From Noviherbaspirillum_A sp963522035 (GTDB lineage Bacteria; Pseudomonadota; Gammaproteobacteria; Burkholderiales; Burkholderiaceae_D): a stretch of DNA of 64,000 nt. A program made the position numbers and the translations under genes. Below, piece by piece: positions 18,824-27,900 of the stretch (within the stretch, counting starts at the first letter, position 1; each line of letters begins with the position of its first letter). The notes under the pieces are model-generated. The model had not been told where the DNA came from. It saw nothing but the letters and a program-made list of their open reading frames with translations, and made no database searches. The stretch is taken from the NCBI GenBank assembly GCA_963522035.1, contig CAUQYP010000001.1:85478-149477 (forward strand), in the 5' to 3' direction.

Positions 18824-19465
18824 TTGGTTGTTTATGAAAAAACGTTATCAAAACTGATTTGCGCAAACATAACGTTCAAAAACCGGAATAACAATCTCAT
18901 TGCGAGTGCTTTACCAGACTACATATTGATTTATATCGAGCAATCAGGTGGAATCCGAGACGTGACCGACTTTTTATTTCGTGAGTCAGCCATAAACGAA
19001 TCCAGACCGCAATTCGTGCTTGATAGGCTCTGCGACATTTTGATTTATGAGATTATTTGCCACGTCATAGACCAGGGTAGCGTGAACACCGGCACGCTTG
19101 CCGGCATGGCAGATAAAGGGATTCGGCAAGCGCTGGCGGGGATCCATCGCGAACCGGGCATGGCTTGGTCGGTGGACACTTTAGCAGCGCACGCATCTAT
19201 GTCTCGCACCAAGCTTGCTACACGCTTCCGCGAACTGGTTGGCACGAGTCCGGGGCGATACCTTACTGACCGGCGTCTTACCATTGCCGAAGGGCTGCTG
19301 CTTCAAGGTGATCTGGTGAAATCGGTGGCGGAAGCGGTCGGGTTTGGATCGCCGCCTTCCTTTACTAAAGCGTTTATATATAGAAATGGACTATCACCCA
19401 AACAATGGGTGAAAAATATTAACCATAAAAAAATTAAAAATGAACTAGGGCGTGTCATCAATTGA
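18824..19465 (+). CDS. AraC-family regulator, N-terminally short and C-terminally altered by an IS
   Basis: 213 residues from TTG 18824. An upstream in-frame stop at 18806 blocks a longer start. It resembles the C-terminal two thirds of cupin-type AraC regulators: a partial cupin tail (SALPDYILIYIE), then two helix-turn-helix units, SVDTLAAHASMSRTKLATRF and VKSVAEAVGFGSPPSFTKAF. Most of the sensor cupin is missing, so it may be non-functional or a constitutive DNA-binding form. The last six codons (GRVIN, stop) are supplied by the left inverted repeat of the IS at 19449. Without the IS, the frame would run about 15 codons to a TAA near 20342. Confidence 0.65.
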   Translation: MVVYEKTLSKLICANITFKNRNNNLIASALPDYILIYIEQSGGIRDVTDFLFRESAINESRPQFVLDRLCDILIYEIICHVIDQGSVNTGTLAGMADKGIRQALAGIHREPGMAWSVDTLAAHASMSRTKLATRFRELVGTSPGRYLTDRRLTIAEGLLLQGDLVKSVAEAVGFGSPPSFTKAFIYRNGLSPKQWVKNINHKKIKNELGRVIN

Positions 19466-20303
19466 ACCTGGAACAGAATGCCTGGTCATTTGCCCGTTAA
19501 GTGCAACGATTGCGAGGAGTAACGCCGAACCATGATGACAATACGTAATGGATTGCGAGATGACCAGTGGAGCGGATCAAGGATTGGCTGCCGGGTCGGA
19601 AAGGACATGTCGGACGAACAGCCAGGGATAATCGCCTGTTTGTCGAAGCGGTTTTGTATCGCTATCGGGCCGGTATTGTATGTCACGATTTGCCGAAACG
19701 TTTCGGCGATTTCCGCGTAATCCATACGCGACACACCCGATGGAGCCAGCGCGGCGTCTGGCAACGTATTTTTAAGGCGCTAGCGGCCAATGCCGACAAT
19801 GAATACGCCATGATCGATTCGACTATCGTGCGTGGGCATCAACATAGCACAGGTGCAAAAAAAGGGGCACCGAAGCCGAGGCAATCGGGCGCAGCCGCGG
19901 TGGGATGAGCACGAAAATCCATGCTACTGTCGATGCGCTGGGCAATCCAGTCGTGTTTCACATGACGCCGGGTCAGGTACATGATCTAAAAGGCGCCGAT
20001 GCTTTACTGCCCGACACGCCTGCCGCCACCGTAATCGCCGACAAAGCTTACGATGCGCAGGAGCGCGTCATCGATCTCTTGCAGAAGGCAGGCAAAGGCG
20101 TCGTCATTTCTCCCAAACGCTGCCGCAAACACCGCGTGAATATGACAAGCGCCTGTACCGAGCCCGTCACTTTAATGGAGCAATCCTACAACAGGCTCAA
20201 GCAATATCGAAGCATTGCCACCCGCTACGATAAGACTGCCCGCAACTTCCTCGGCGCCATCCATCTTGCCGCCGCTGTTATTTGGCTCAATTGATGGCAG
20301 TCC
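19449..20303. mobile_element. IS5 family, IS427-type insertion sequence, 855 bp, with CTAG duplication
   Basis: Ends are GGCGTGTCATCAATTGA (left) and the complement of GGACTGCCATCAATTGA (right), flanked by CTAG at 19445-19448 and 20304-20307, a typical target duplication. The transposase is in two overlapping frames as in this group: orfA (DNRLFVEAVLYRYRAGI, YAMIDSTIVRGHQH) and orfB (STKIHATVDALGNPV, YDKTARNFLGAIHLAA). A missing base near 19567 breaks orfA after DDQW, and a compensated shift scrambles about 15 residues near 20130 before the catalytic-Glu region. So it is probably inactive, but a fairly recent arrival given the intact ends. Confidence 0.88.
19532..20294 (+). pseudogene. IS427-type transposase, two frames, damaged
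   Basis: It starts at ATG 19532 (MMTIRNGLRDDQW), loses frame at about 19567, runs as ERIKDWLPGRKGHV to 19908, then continues in the orfB frame from 19905 (ATGA overlap) to 20294. The switch lies after a poly-A/poly-G run (AAAAAAAGGGGC near 19858-19868), where this group normally shifts ribosomes. The DDE residues seem retained (IDST, IADKAYD, LMEQSYNRLKQ), but the two extra lesions make a working product unlikely. Confidence 0.8.
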
Positions 20304-20412
20304 CTAGTAGTAACCGATCGTTTGTGCCTTTGCAACATCAAGTAAATATTTCATTGACGCAATTTTTCTTTACGGCACATAGTATTTCCTTGATGAAATT
20401 AATGGAAACTAA

Positions 20413-20889
20413 ATGTCTGAATTACGCATGGAAACTGCTCTATCCGAAGTGCTTGCGTTCAAACTAGGCAGCGAAGAGTATGGTATCGACATCCTCAAAG
20501 TGCAGGAAATCCGCGGCTACGATGCCGTCACGCGTATCGCCAACGCGCCGGATTACATCAAGGGTGTCATGAATTTGCGCGGCATCATCGTGCCGATCGT
20601 GGACATGCGCATCCGGTTCAATCTTGGCATGCCGACTTACGATGCTCTGACTGTCGTCATCATTCTCACCATCGGCAGCCGCATCGTGGGTATGGTGGTT
20701 GACAGCGTTTCCGACGTTGTCACCCTGACGCCCGATCAGATCAAGCCGGCCCCGGACATAGGCACCGCCCTGGACACCCGTTATCTCGTGGGCTTGGGCG
20801 TCCTCGAGCAACGCATGCTGATTCTCATCGATATCGACCAACTGCTGTCCTCAGCCGAAATGGGCCTGGTGGACCGCCTCGCAGCTTGA
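20413..20889 (+). CDS. cheW: CheW coupling protein (copy 2)
   Basis: 158 residues, single CheW domain: LAFKLGSEEYGIDILKVQEI, IKGVMNLRGIIVPIVDMR, GMVVDSVSDVVTL, MLILIDIDQLLSSAEMGL. It is the first gene of the main chemotaxis cluster, followed after 67 bp by an MCP. From here rightwards the DNA turns more GC-rich than the left part. It sits 105 bp after the IS427-type element, so its promoter region is short, and the IS may have altered upstream control (inference). It couples the adjacent MCP to CheA (23713). Confidence 0.95.
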   Translation: MSELRMETALSEVLAFKLGSEEYGIDILKVQEIRGYDAVTRIANAPDYIKGVMNLRGIIVPIVDMRIRFNLGMPTYDALTVVIILTIGSRIVGMVVDSVSDVVTLTPDQIKPAPDIGTALDTRYLVGLGVLEQRMLILIDIDQLLSSAEMGLVDRLAA

Positions 20890-20956
20890 TCAGTTGCACC
20901 CGTTTCACCTCGCTTTCTCCTTCTTTCTCTCTTACTTACTTTTTCGAAACGACTTT

Positions 20957-22693
20957 ATGAAACTTTCAAACTTGCGCATCGGCATGCGCCTCGGTCTCGG
21001 TTTTGTCACCGTACTGGCTTTCCTGGTCATTGTTGCAGTCCTGGGACTCCAGCGCATGGGGCAGATTCAGTCACGCCTTACCGAAATTACCGACGTAAAC
21101 AATGTGCAGATAAAGCTGGCAACGACACTGCGCGTGACTGTCTATGAGCGCGCAATTGCCAACCGTAATTTGGTTTTGCTCACTGAGGCCGCAGACATGC
21201 AGCCTGAGGTTGACCGCATTCGCGGCGAAGAAAAAAAGTTCAGTGAAGCCGCCGAAGCACTCAGCCGGATGTTTGCTTCCAGCAAAAGCACGACGCAGGA
21301 AGAAAAAACACTGATGGAAAAAATAACGGCATCAGAACGGCTTGTAACGCCTTTGATCAACAAGGCCGCTGAACTGGGTCTTGCCAATAAGGCCGAAGAA
21401 GCCACTACCTTTCTGATCAAGGAGTTGCGTCCTGTGCAGCGCCAGTTGATCAATCAGGTGGGTGAACTGATTGCGCTCGAGACAAAGTTGAATCAGGAAG
21501 CCGCTTCCCAGGCAGCAGTCGCATACGAAAGCGCGCGCATGTTAATGATTGGTACCAGCGTACTGGCCGTTGCACTCGGTGCGCTGTTGGCATGGCTGAC
21601 GGCGCGCAGCATCACTGCCCCCATCAACACGGCGGTCAGAATTGCGCAGACCGTCGCGGCAGGAAATCTAACCAGTCAGATTACGGTAAGCAGCAAGGAT
21701 GAAACAGGTCAGCTTCTGCGGGCACTAAAAGACATGAACGAGAGTCTGGTCAAGATCGTTGGGGAAGTCCGCACCGGCACTGACACGATTGCCACGGCGA
21801 CCAGCCAGATCGCCGCAGGGAATATGGACCTGTCTTCGCGTACCGAACAGCAAGCCAGCTCGCTCGAAGAAACCGCCTCCTCCATGGAAGAACTCACGTC
21901 TACCGTGAAGCAGAATGCCGACAATGCGCGTCAGGCCAATCAGCTTGCCATGTCAGCATCCGACGTAGCCGTAAGGGGTGGCGCCGTGGTGTCTCAAGTG
22001 GTTGATACGATGAGTGCCATTAACGATTCCGCCAAAAAGATCGTTGATATCATCGGCGTCATCGACGGTATTGCCTTCCAGACCAATATTCTGGCGCTGA
22101 ATGCCGCCGTTGAAGCCGCACGTGCCGGGGAACAAGGGCGTGGCTTTGCGGTGGTGGCGACGGAAGTGCGCAGCCTGGCGCAGCGCAGCGCTGCCGCTGC
22201 GAAGGAAATCAAGACGCTGATCGGTGACTCGGTGGAAAAGGTCGATGCCGGCAGCAAACTGGTCGCCGAAGCGGGCAGCACCATGCATGAGGTCGTCAGC
22301 AGTGTCAAGCGCGTCACTGACATGATGGGCGAAATAACGGCCGCCAGCCAGGAACAGAGTGCGGGTATCGAGCAGGTCAACCAGGCAGTCAGCCAGATGG
22401 ATCAGGTCACGCAACAGAATGCCGCTCTGGTGGAGGAAGCCGCTGCCGCGGCAGAATCGCTGCAGGAGCAATCGAGCCGTCTGGCACAGGCCGTGAGTGT
22501 GTTCCAGTTGGACCGCAACCAGACGGCGGTGACGGCTGTAACGCCGGCACCCGCATCCGGCCACCTCAAAGGCAAGGCGACACCTGCCCTTTCAGCGCCA
22601 CACAGCCGTTCCTCCGTGCCGTCACGCATGCCGGCACCGTTGCGCGAAAAGGCCACGGCCACCAGTGCCACGGATGGATGGGAAGAATTTTAA
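20957..22693 (+). CDS. Methyl-accepting chemotaxis protein with GWEEF tail (copy 2)
   Basis: 578 residues from ATG 20957 (MKLSNLRIGMRLG); an upstream TTG would add 21 residues that spoil the inner-membrane start. TM1 about 10-30, four-helix-bundle sensor, TM2 about 190-210 (VLAVALGALLAWLTA), HAMP, then the signalling domain with tip DGIAFQTNILALNAAVEAAR and methylation-type helices. It ends DGWEEF, an adaptation-enzyme docking tail. The ligand is unknown. It is paralogous to the MCP at 16108, most alike in the signalling domain. It lies between cheW and cheZ-cheA. Confidence 0.95.
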   Translation: MKLSNLRIGMRLGLGFVTVLAFLVIVAVLGLQRMGQIQSRLTEITDVNNVQIKLATTLRVTVYERAIANRNLVLLTEAADMQPEVDRIRGEEKKFSEAAEALSRMFASSKSTTQEEKTLMEKITASERLVTPLINKAAELGLANKAEEATTFLIKELRPVQRQLINQVGELIALETKLNQEAASQAAVAYESARMLMIGTSVLAVALGALLAWLTARSITAPINTAVRIAQTVAAGNLTSQITVSSKDETGQLLRALKDMNESLVKIVGEVRTGTDTIATATSQIAAGNMDLSSRTEQQASSLEETASSMEELTSTVKQNADNARQANQLAMSASDVAVRGGAVVSQVVDTMSAINDSAKKIVDIIGVIDGIAFQTNILALNAAVEAARAGEQGRGFAVVATEVRSLAQRSAAAAKEIKTLIGDSVEKVDAGSKLVAEAGSTMHEVVSSVKRVTDMMGEITAASQEQSAGIEQVNQAVSQMDQVTQQNAALVEEAAAAAESLQEQSSRLAQAVSVFQLDRNQTAVTAVTPAPASGHLKGKATPALSAPHSRSSVPSRMPAPLREKATATSATDGWEEF

Positions 22694-22951
22694 CGACAAC
22701 GCATGCAGTCCATCGGCCAACCATACGCCGGCGCGATCACAATCCGATGGACTGTGCCAGCGAATGATCCGATGCCGCCTCACTCTCCCGAACATATACC
22801 TGGCCGCTTTCGAGGGTCCGCAGATAGATGACGTGCCTTCAGTCTTGCCAAGGCTGCGCGATCAGCCGCACCAGCCCCACGCGCAATCAGGGAGTGATTG
22901 CCATGCCGGATCCGCTGGGACATGCCACGAAACAACGAATTTGGAAAGACC

Positions 22952-23713
22952 ATGAGCATGCTTGATACGATTGAAGACCTGGACGCGCTGTTTGAGGCAA
23001 CGGCAGCACAGCATGCGGCTGATGCCACAGCCGAACCTGCACTATTGTCTGACATGGCCAGTGCGCTTGCAACAGGTCCGCATGCGGACCCATCCACGTC
23101 GATGCTTCCCGGCGGACAAAGTGACAGGCCTCCCATGTTCGACCAGCTCGGCCATATCGTGCGCCAGCTGCATGATTCGCTGCGCGAACTGGATTACGAC
23201 CGCAGCCTGTCCGATATTGCCACTGAAGTCAACGACGCCACCGACCGGCTCGAGTACATTGCCACGCTGACCGAGCAGGCAGCCAACAAGGTGCTGAACT
23301 CGATCGACGAGGCGATGCCGGTGCAGGATGAGCTGATCCATATCGCCAGAAATGTGGATGCACGCTGGGCCGCGCTGTTCGGGGGCAAGGTGGGCTTGGA
23401 TGAATTCAAACTGCTGGCGCAGGATTCGCGCCAGTTCGCTGCCACCGTTGTCAGCGCTGGCGAAGCCGAAAAGGCGCGCCTCATGCAGATCATGATGGCG
23501 CAGGACTTCCAGGACATCACCGGCCAGATCATCAAGAAAGTGGTGATCATCACCCAGAAGCTTGAGCGCGAGTTGGCGCAGCTGCTGATCGACAACGCCC
23601 CGCACAAGGAGGAAAAGGAAAAGGTGGTGGACCTTCTTGCGGGCCCGGCGATGCCGGCCTCGGCCATGGTGCAAACCGATGTGGATGACTTGCTGGCCGA
23701 TCTGGGTTTCTGA
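22952..23713 (+). CDS. cheZ: CheZ, CheY-phosphate phosphatase
   Basis: 253 residues from ATG 22952 with GGAAAG just upstream; a longer frame to 22898 lacks a site. Long helices lead to the CheZ signature MMAQDFQDITGQIIKKVV, with the catalytic Gln in QDITGQ. The C-terminus, DVDDLLADLGF, is the CheY-binding peptide. It dephosphorylates CheY-P and shortens the motor signal. Its stop TGA overlaps the cheA ATG by one base (TGATG), which suggests translational coupling. Confidence 0.95.
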   Translation: MSMLDTIEDLDALFEATAAQHAADATAEPALLSDMASALATGPHADPSTSMLPGGQSDRPPMFDQLGHIVRQLHDSLRELDYDRSLSDIATEVNDATDRLEYIATLTEQAANKVLNSIDEAMPVQDELIHIARNVDARWAALFGGKVGLDEFKLLAQDSRQFAATVVSAGEAEKARLMQIMMAQDFQDITGQIIKKVVIITQKLERELAQLLIDNAPHKEEKEKVVDLLAGPAMPASAMVQTDVDDLLADLGF

Positions 23714-25539
23714 TGGACGACATGCTCAAGGACTTCGTGGTCGAGGCGCTGGAACTGGCCGTCGATGTCGAGGAAAGGCTGTTGCAGTTGGAACGCTGGC
23801 CAAACGATTCGGAAACGCTCAATGCAGTGTTCCGGTCCTTCCACACGATCAAGGGCGGTGCCGGTTTCATGAACCTGCCAGGCATGGTCTCGGCCTGCCA
23901 CCTGACTGAAAACCTATTCGACGCGCTGCGTACCGGAAAGACCGCGGTCACGCCGCTGGCCATCGAGGCAGCGTTGCAGGCCAGCGGCTTTGTCGCCGAC
24001 CTGCTCAACCAGCTGCACAACGGCGCCTCGCCCGAAAACCTGGCGCCAATGCCGCCGGAACTCGACCGCATCCTGACCGAGGCGATCAAAGGACGCCAGG
24101 CGGCGGCGGCGCCCGTCGCCGCGTCGCCCGCGGCTATTGCGGCAACCGCGCAGCCGGACATGAGCGGAGGCGAGGGCGTGGACTGGGTCACGTTCTACAA
24201 CGCGGTGGTGCCGGCCGGCTGCCAGGTGGTACCGGTTCAGGCAGTTACCATGGAACTCGGGCCGGCGTCGCAAACAGCGGCACTAGCAGCCGCATCCCCT
24301 ACGCCTCCAACAGCGCCGCAACCTGCCCAGAACTGGGACGGCGCAGAACGCCGCAACGCGCCGGCCGAGGGTCGTGCGCCGGAAGACAGCATCCGCGTCG
24401 ACGCCGTCAAGCTCGACGCACTGCTGGAAGTTGCTGGCGAGTCGGTGCAGGCCGCTAACCAGGCCGCCGTGCTCCTCGAAAAGCTGCAGCAAATCAAGTT
24501 CGACGGCAGCGCAGCCACGCTGATGGCGACCCTGTCGGAAACCCTGGGCCGGGCTTCGCGCTATGCGACCGAACTGCAGCGCGCCACGCTGGCCACGCGT
24601 ATGCAGCCGGTCGGCAGGCTGTTCCAGAAGTTTCCGAGGCTGGTGCGCGAGCTGGCGCGCGACCTGGGCAAGGAAGTGGAACTGGTAATCGAGGGCGCGG
24701 AAACGGAAGTCGACCGGGTGGTGGTCGACAGCCTGTACGACCCGCTGGTCCACATGCTGCGCAATTCGCTCGACCACGGCATCGAAAGCCAAGACGAACG
24801 CGTGGCCGCCGACAAGCCGGGCGGATCGCGTATCATGCTCAAAGCCTGGCAGGAAGCAAACAGCGTGATGATCGTCATCTCCGACAACGGCCGCGGCATG
24901 GACCCGCAGCGGCTGCGCGCCAAGGCGATCGCCAACGGCCTGATCGCCGAGTCGGCCAGCCTGACGCCGGGCGAGGCGTATCAGCTGGTGTTCCTTCCCG
25001 GTTTTTCGACCAAGGATGTGGCTTCCAGCCTGTCCGGCCGCGGGGTCGGCATGGATGTGGTTAAGACCGCGGTCGACAAGCACCGCGGCGCCATTAGCAT
25101 CGACTCGACCCTGGGCCTGGGCACGGAATTTTCGATCCGGCTGCCGATCGAGCTGTCCATCGTCCCGACCATGCTGATGACTGCCGCCGGCGCGGCGCTG
25201 GGGATGCCGCTGGCGCTGGTGGAGCGGGTGGTCGAACTGCCCGAACAATTCATGCATGTAGGAAGCGCTCCGGTGCTGCGCGACCAGGGTCAGACCCTGC
25301 CGGTGCGCTCGCTGGCGGCCGCGCTGGGCTACGAAGCGGGCGAGGAACGGGTCGGCATCGTCGTCGCCGCGGCCAGTCCTTATGTACTGGCGGTGGTGGC
25401 GGTGGAAGGCACGGCCGACCTGGTCATCAAGCCGCTCACGGTGCTGTCGGTGCCGGGCATTACCGGCACGGCCCGTTCCGCCGAGGGCGAATTGGTGCTG
25501 GTGGTCGGCCTGTCCTTCCTGCTGGCCGGGTGTTACTAG
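23713..25539 (+). CDS. cheA: CheA chemotaxis histidine kinase
   Basis: 608 residues. P1/Hpt with the phospho-His about 44 in FRSFHTIKGGAGF. A linker of about 100 residues rich in Ala and Pro stands where a P2 CheY-binding domain often lies, and no clear P2 is seen. P3 dimer helix (DAVKLDALLEVAGES), P4 ATPase (MLRNSLDHGIES, VISDNGRGMD, SLSGRGVGMDVVK), P5 CheW-like end. At about 60% GC it is among the most GC-rich genes of the left half. It is the only CheA in the window and may serve both cheW-mcp pairs. It phosphorylates CheY, and CheB if one exists elsewhere. Confidence 0.96.
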   Translation: MDDMLKDFVVEALELAVDVEERLLQLERWPNDSETLNAVFRSFHTIKGGAGFMNLPGMVSACHLTENLFDALRTGKTAVTPLAIEAALQASGFVADLLNQLHNGASPENLAPMPPELDRILTEAIKGRQAAAAPVAASPAAIAATAQPDMSGGEGVDWVTFYNAVVPAGCQVVPVQAVTMELGPASQTAALAAASPTPPTAPQPAQNWDGAERRNAPAEGRAPEDSIRVDAVKLDALLEVAGESVQAANQAAVLLEKLQQIKFDGSAATLMATLSETLGRASRYATELQRATLATRMQPVGRLFQKFPRLVRELARDLGKEVELVIEGAETEVDRVVVDSLYDPLVHMLRNSLDHGIESQDERVAADKPGGSRIMLKAWQEANSVMIVISDNGRGMDPQRLRAKAIANGLIAESASLTPGEAYQLVFLPGFSTKDVASSLSGRGVGMDVVKTAVDKHRGAISIDSTLGLGTEFSIRLPIELSIVPTMLMTAAGAALGMPLALVERVVELPEQFMHVGSAPVLRDQGQTLPVRSLAAALGYEAGEERVGIVVAAASPYVLAVVAVEGTADLVIKPLTVLSVPGITGTARSAEGELVLVVGLSFLLAGCY

Positions 25540-25623
25540 CCGTGGCGCCCGACCAGATCGGCAGACGAAGGCTCGTGATGCCAACTGCAATTCTTTAAAC
25601 ACTCATTAGTGACAGAGGCTGCA

Positions 25624-26022
25624 ATGACAAATAAGAACCTGAAATTTCTAGTAGTCGACGATTTCCCGACAATGCGTCGGATCGTCATGAGTCTGTTGAA
25701 GGAGTTAGGCTATACCAATCTGTCCGAGGCAGAAAATGGCGCAGACGGCCTGGCAAAGCTGCGCACCAGCCATTTTGATTTTGTCGTCTCGGACTGGAAC
25801 ATGCCTGTCATGGATGGCCTGACCATATTGCAGCACATCCGCGAGGATGTGGCATTGAAACATTTACCCGTGCTGATGGTAACTGCCGAAGCCAAGAAAG
25901 AAAACATTATTGCCGCGGCGCAGGCGGGTGCCAGCGGCTATGTGGTCAAGCCTTTCACGGCCAGGACCCTGCAGGACAAGCTTGCAAAAATCTTTGAAAA
26001 GAGGCATCAGGTCGCAGCCTGA
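25624..26022 (+). CDS. cheY: CheY-type chemotaxis response regulator (copy 2)
   Basis: 132 residues from ATG 25624, with AGAGG 6 bp upstream; a GTG at 25609 would overlap that site. Single receiver domain: LVVDDFPTMRR, acceptor Asp in VVSDWNMPVMDG, MVTAEAKKENI, YVVKPFTA. Nearly the same protein as at 1218, diverging mainly near the C-terminus (FEKRHQVAA against FEKMPQLAT). It receives phosphate from CheA, is cleared by CheZ, and binds FliM. A receiver-only gene follows after 14 bp. Confidence 0.95.
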   Translation: MTNKNLKFLVVDDFPTMRRIVMSLLKELGYTNLSEAENGADGLAKLRTSHFDFVVSDWNMPVMDGLTILQHIREDVALKHLPVLMVTAEAKKENIIAAAQAGASGYVVKPFTARTLQDKLAKIFEKRHQVAA

Positions 26023-26036
26023 TAGAAGGAAAAACC

Positions 26037-26432
26037 ATGCTACGAGCAGCCATCCTGGATAACAGCGGCATTGCACGAGGACTATTGCGGACCATCCTAA
26101 CCAATGGCGGCCACAATGTCATCAGTGAAAGTGGTGTCGCTTCTGCCAACCTATTGCGTCTGGCTCTGCTTGCGCCGCAACTGGTCTTCGTCGCGCTTGA
26201 TCTGGAGCATAAAGATGCGCAGGAAACGCTGAAGAACTTGCGCAACAGCTTGCCGAAAACGCTCATTTTTGCGATGTCCTCTGCATTCACGGCTGAAATG
26301 ATAAAGCAGGCAGCCGAACACGGCGCGAACAGTTTTGTTGTCAAACCTTTTAACGGGAAAGCAGTCCTGTCGTCCATTCGCATATCCGTCCTCAAACTCG
26401 TGGAACAGCAAAGGGTTGAAACAAAGGGTTAA
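26037..26432 (+). CDS. Stand-alone receiver-domain protein (copy 2)
   Basis: 131 residues, receiver fold only. The pocket reads AILDNSGIARG (D-N rather than D-D). The acceptor-position Asp is in LVFVALDLEH, the switch Thr/Ser region is AMSSAFTAE, and the Lys is in FVVKPFNG. It is the paralogue of the gene at 1632, with the same location after cheY and before HD-GYP. The conserved triplet suggests that it links CheY signalling to c-di-GMP breakdown, for example as a phosphate sink or a regulator of the HD-GYP enzyme (inference). Confidence 0.85.
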   Translation: MLRAAILDNSGIARGLLRTILTNGGHNVISESGVASANLLRLALLAPQLVFVALDLEHKDAQETLKNLRNSLPKTLIFAMSSAFTAEMIKQAAEHGANSFVVKPFNGKAVLSSIRISVLKLVEQQRVETKG

Positions 26433-26546
26433 CCAGGGCGTGGCGCTACTTGCGACAATCCGAGAAATCGTTCCGAGAGGGCATGACGCCATGTCTTTAG
26501 GGCAATGGCTAATTTGGTACATCAGGAAGAAGAAAAAAGTGTCCGT

Positions 26547-27785
26547 ATGATCAAGAAGATCCAGTCGCACCAACTCAGGATCGGCATGTATGTGCATGCC
26601 CTTTCGCAGAATTGGGCCGCGCATCCATTCCTGAGAAACCGTTTTCGGATTACCTCCAGCGGAGAAATTCAGAAAATTATCGAAGCAGGTATTACTGAAC
26701 TGGACATCGATACGGTCAAAGGTTTGAATGCCGTCGAAGGGACAGTGTGCGAACCCGTCATCCCAGTACCTGTCCACAAGGAGGCGACCGCGGTCAAGGC
26801 GGTCTCAGCCATTGCTGCGGGAGCCGTTCCCTTCACTGAGGAAGTCGTGCGTGCGCGCCTGCTCAAGGACCAGGCATTGCATCTGGTGCGTGACATGATG
26901 CAGGATGCGCGACTCGGAAAAATCATTGCGCTCGAACGCGCGCAGCCCATGGTGCAGGAAATGGTTGCCTCCATCACGCGCAATGCCAGTGCGTTGCTTG
27001 CCCTGCGCCAGATCAAGGACAAGGACGAGTACACTTTTCTCCACTCCGTGAACGTATGTGCCCTATTAGCGGCCTTTTGTCATTCGCAAGGCATGAGGCC
27101 ACAGTTAACCTACCAGGCCGCCTTGGGAGGACTGGTGCATGACATCGGGAAGTCTCTGATACCGGACACCATCCTGAACAAGCCGGGACGCCTGACAGAA
27201 GCAGAATTCGATGTCATCAAGCGCCATCCGCAAGACGGACATGCGATTCTGTCTGCCATTCCCGGTATCGGCCCGACTCCGCTTGAAATCACGCTTCGTC
27301 ACCACGAACGGCTCGATGGCAATGGCTATCCAGACGGGCTTCGTGGGGACGCCGTCAGTGAACTGGCACAGATGGCCGCTATTGTCGATGTGTACGATGC
27401 GATCACGGCGGAGCGTTGCTACCATAAGGCCATGTCGCCGGCCAATGCGTTGGGCAAGCTCCATGAATGGAGCACGACCCAATATAGTCGGCGCCTTGTA
27501 CAGGCATTTATTCGCTGCATCGGCATCTATCCTTCAGGTTCGCTGGTCCTTCTCCAGTCAGGTCGCCTTGGGGTGGTGACTCAGCAGCACCAGGAAAATT
27601 TGCTGACCCCCACCGTCAACGTCTTTTTCAGCACCCGCTCAAACACCTATATTCCGCCGCAGACGGTTGACTTGTCAAAGTCGTCTGGTATCAGTAAGGG
27701 CGATAAAATCCTGCGTGCGGAATCGCTGGAAAGATGGGGGTTTGATCCATTGCGTTTTCTCGAAATTTCTGAAATCTATAAGTAG
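26547..27785 (+). CDS. HD-GYP cyclic-di-GMP phosphodiesterase
   Basis: 412 residues from ATG 26547 (MIKKIQSHQLRIGMYVHAL), the usual start of DUF3391-HD-GYP proteins; an in-frame ATG at 26505 would add 14. The DUF3391-type domain spans about 1-130. The HD-GYP domain follows, with HSVNVCAL, the metal-binding HD in LVHDIGKSLIP (about 198), a second His set in ITLRHHERLDGNGYPDGL (GYP about 260) and VDVYDAITAERCYHK. All catalytic residues are present, so it should hydrolyse c-di-GMP. It ends the chemotaxis cluster. A decayed copy of its first part lies at 2148-2462. Confidence 0.92.
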   Translation: MIKKIQSHQLRIGMYVHALSQNWAAHPFLRNRFRITSSGEIQKIIEAGITELDIDTVKGLNAVEGTVCEPVIPVPVHKEATAVKAVSAIAAGAVPFTEEVVRARLLKDQALHLVRDMMQDARLGKIIALERAQPMVQEMVASITRNASALLALRQIKDKDEYTFLHSVNVCALLAAFCHSQGMRPQLTYQAALGGLVHDIGKSLIPDTILNKPGRLTEAEFDVIKRHPQDGHAILSAIPGIGPTPLEITLRHHERLDGNGYPDGLRGDAVSELAQMAAIVDVYDAITAERCYHKAMSPANALGKLHEWSTTQYSRRLVQAFIRCIGIYPSGSLVLLQSGRLGVVTQQHQENLLTPTVNVFFSTRSNTYIPPQTVDLSKSSGISKGDKILRAESLERWGFDPLRFLEISEIYK

Positions 27786-27900
27786 AGGAGCAAAAAAGTC
27801 GCTACAAAATTACAAATTAGAAACAGCGCATCCCCGGCTCTTGTGCGCGTCGGTTCTAAATAACGCACATCCTTGATGTAGAGTCGAAGATAATTCTATA

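Noticed and set aside
24283..25602. 439-codon ORF antisense to cheA
   Set aside because: Mirror frame of a GC-rich gene; no start site or domain.
25609..25623. GTG start for cheY copy 2
   Set aside because: It overlaps the AGAGG ribosome site, and the other cheY copy begins at the equivalent of ATG 25624.
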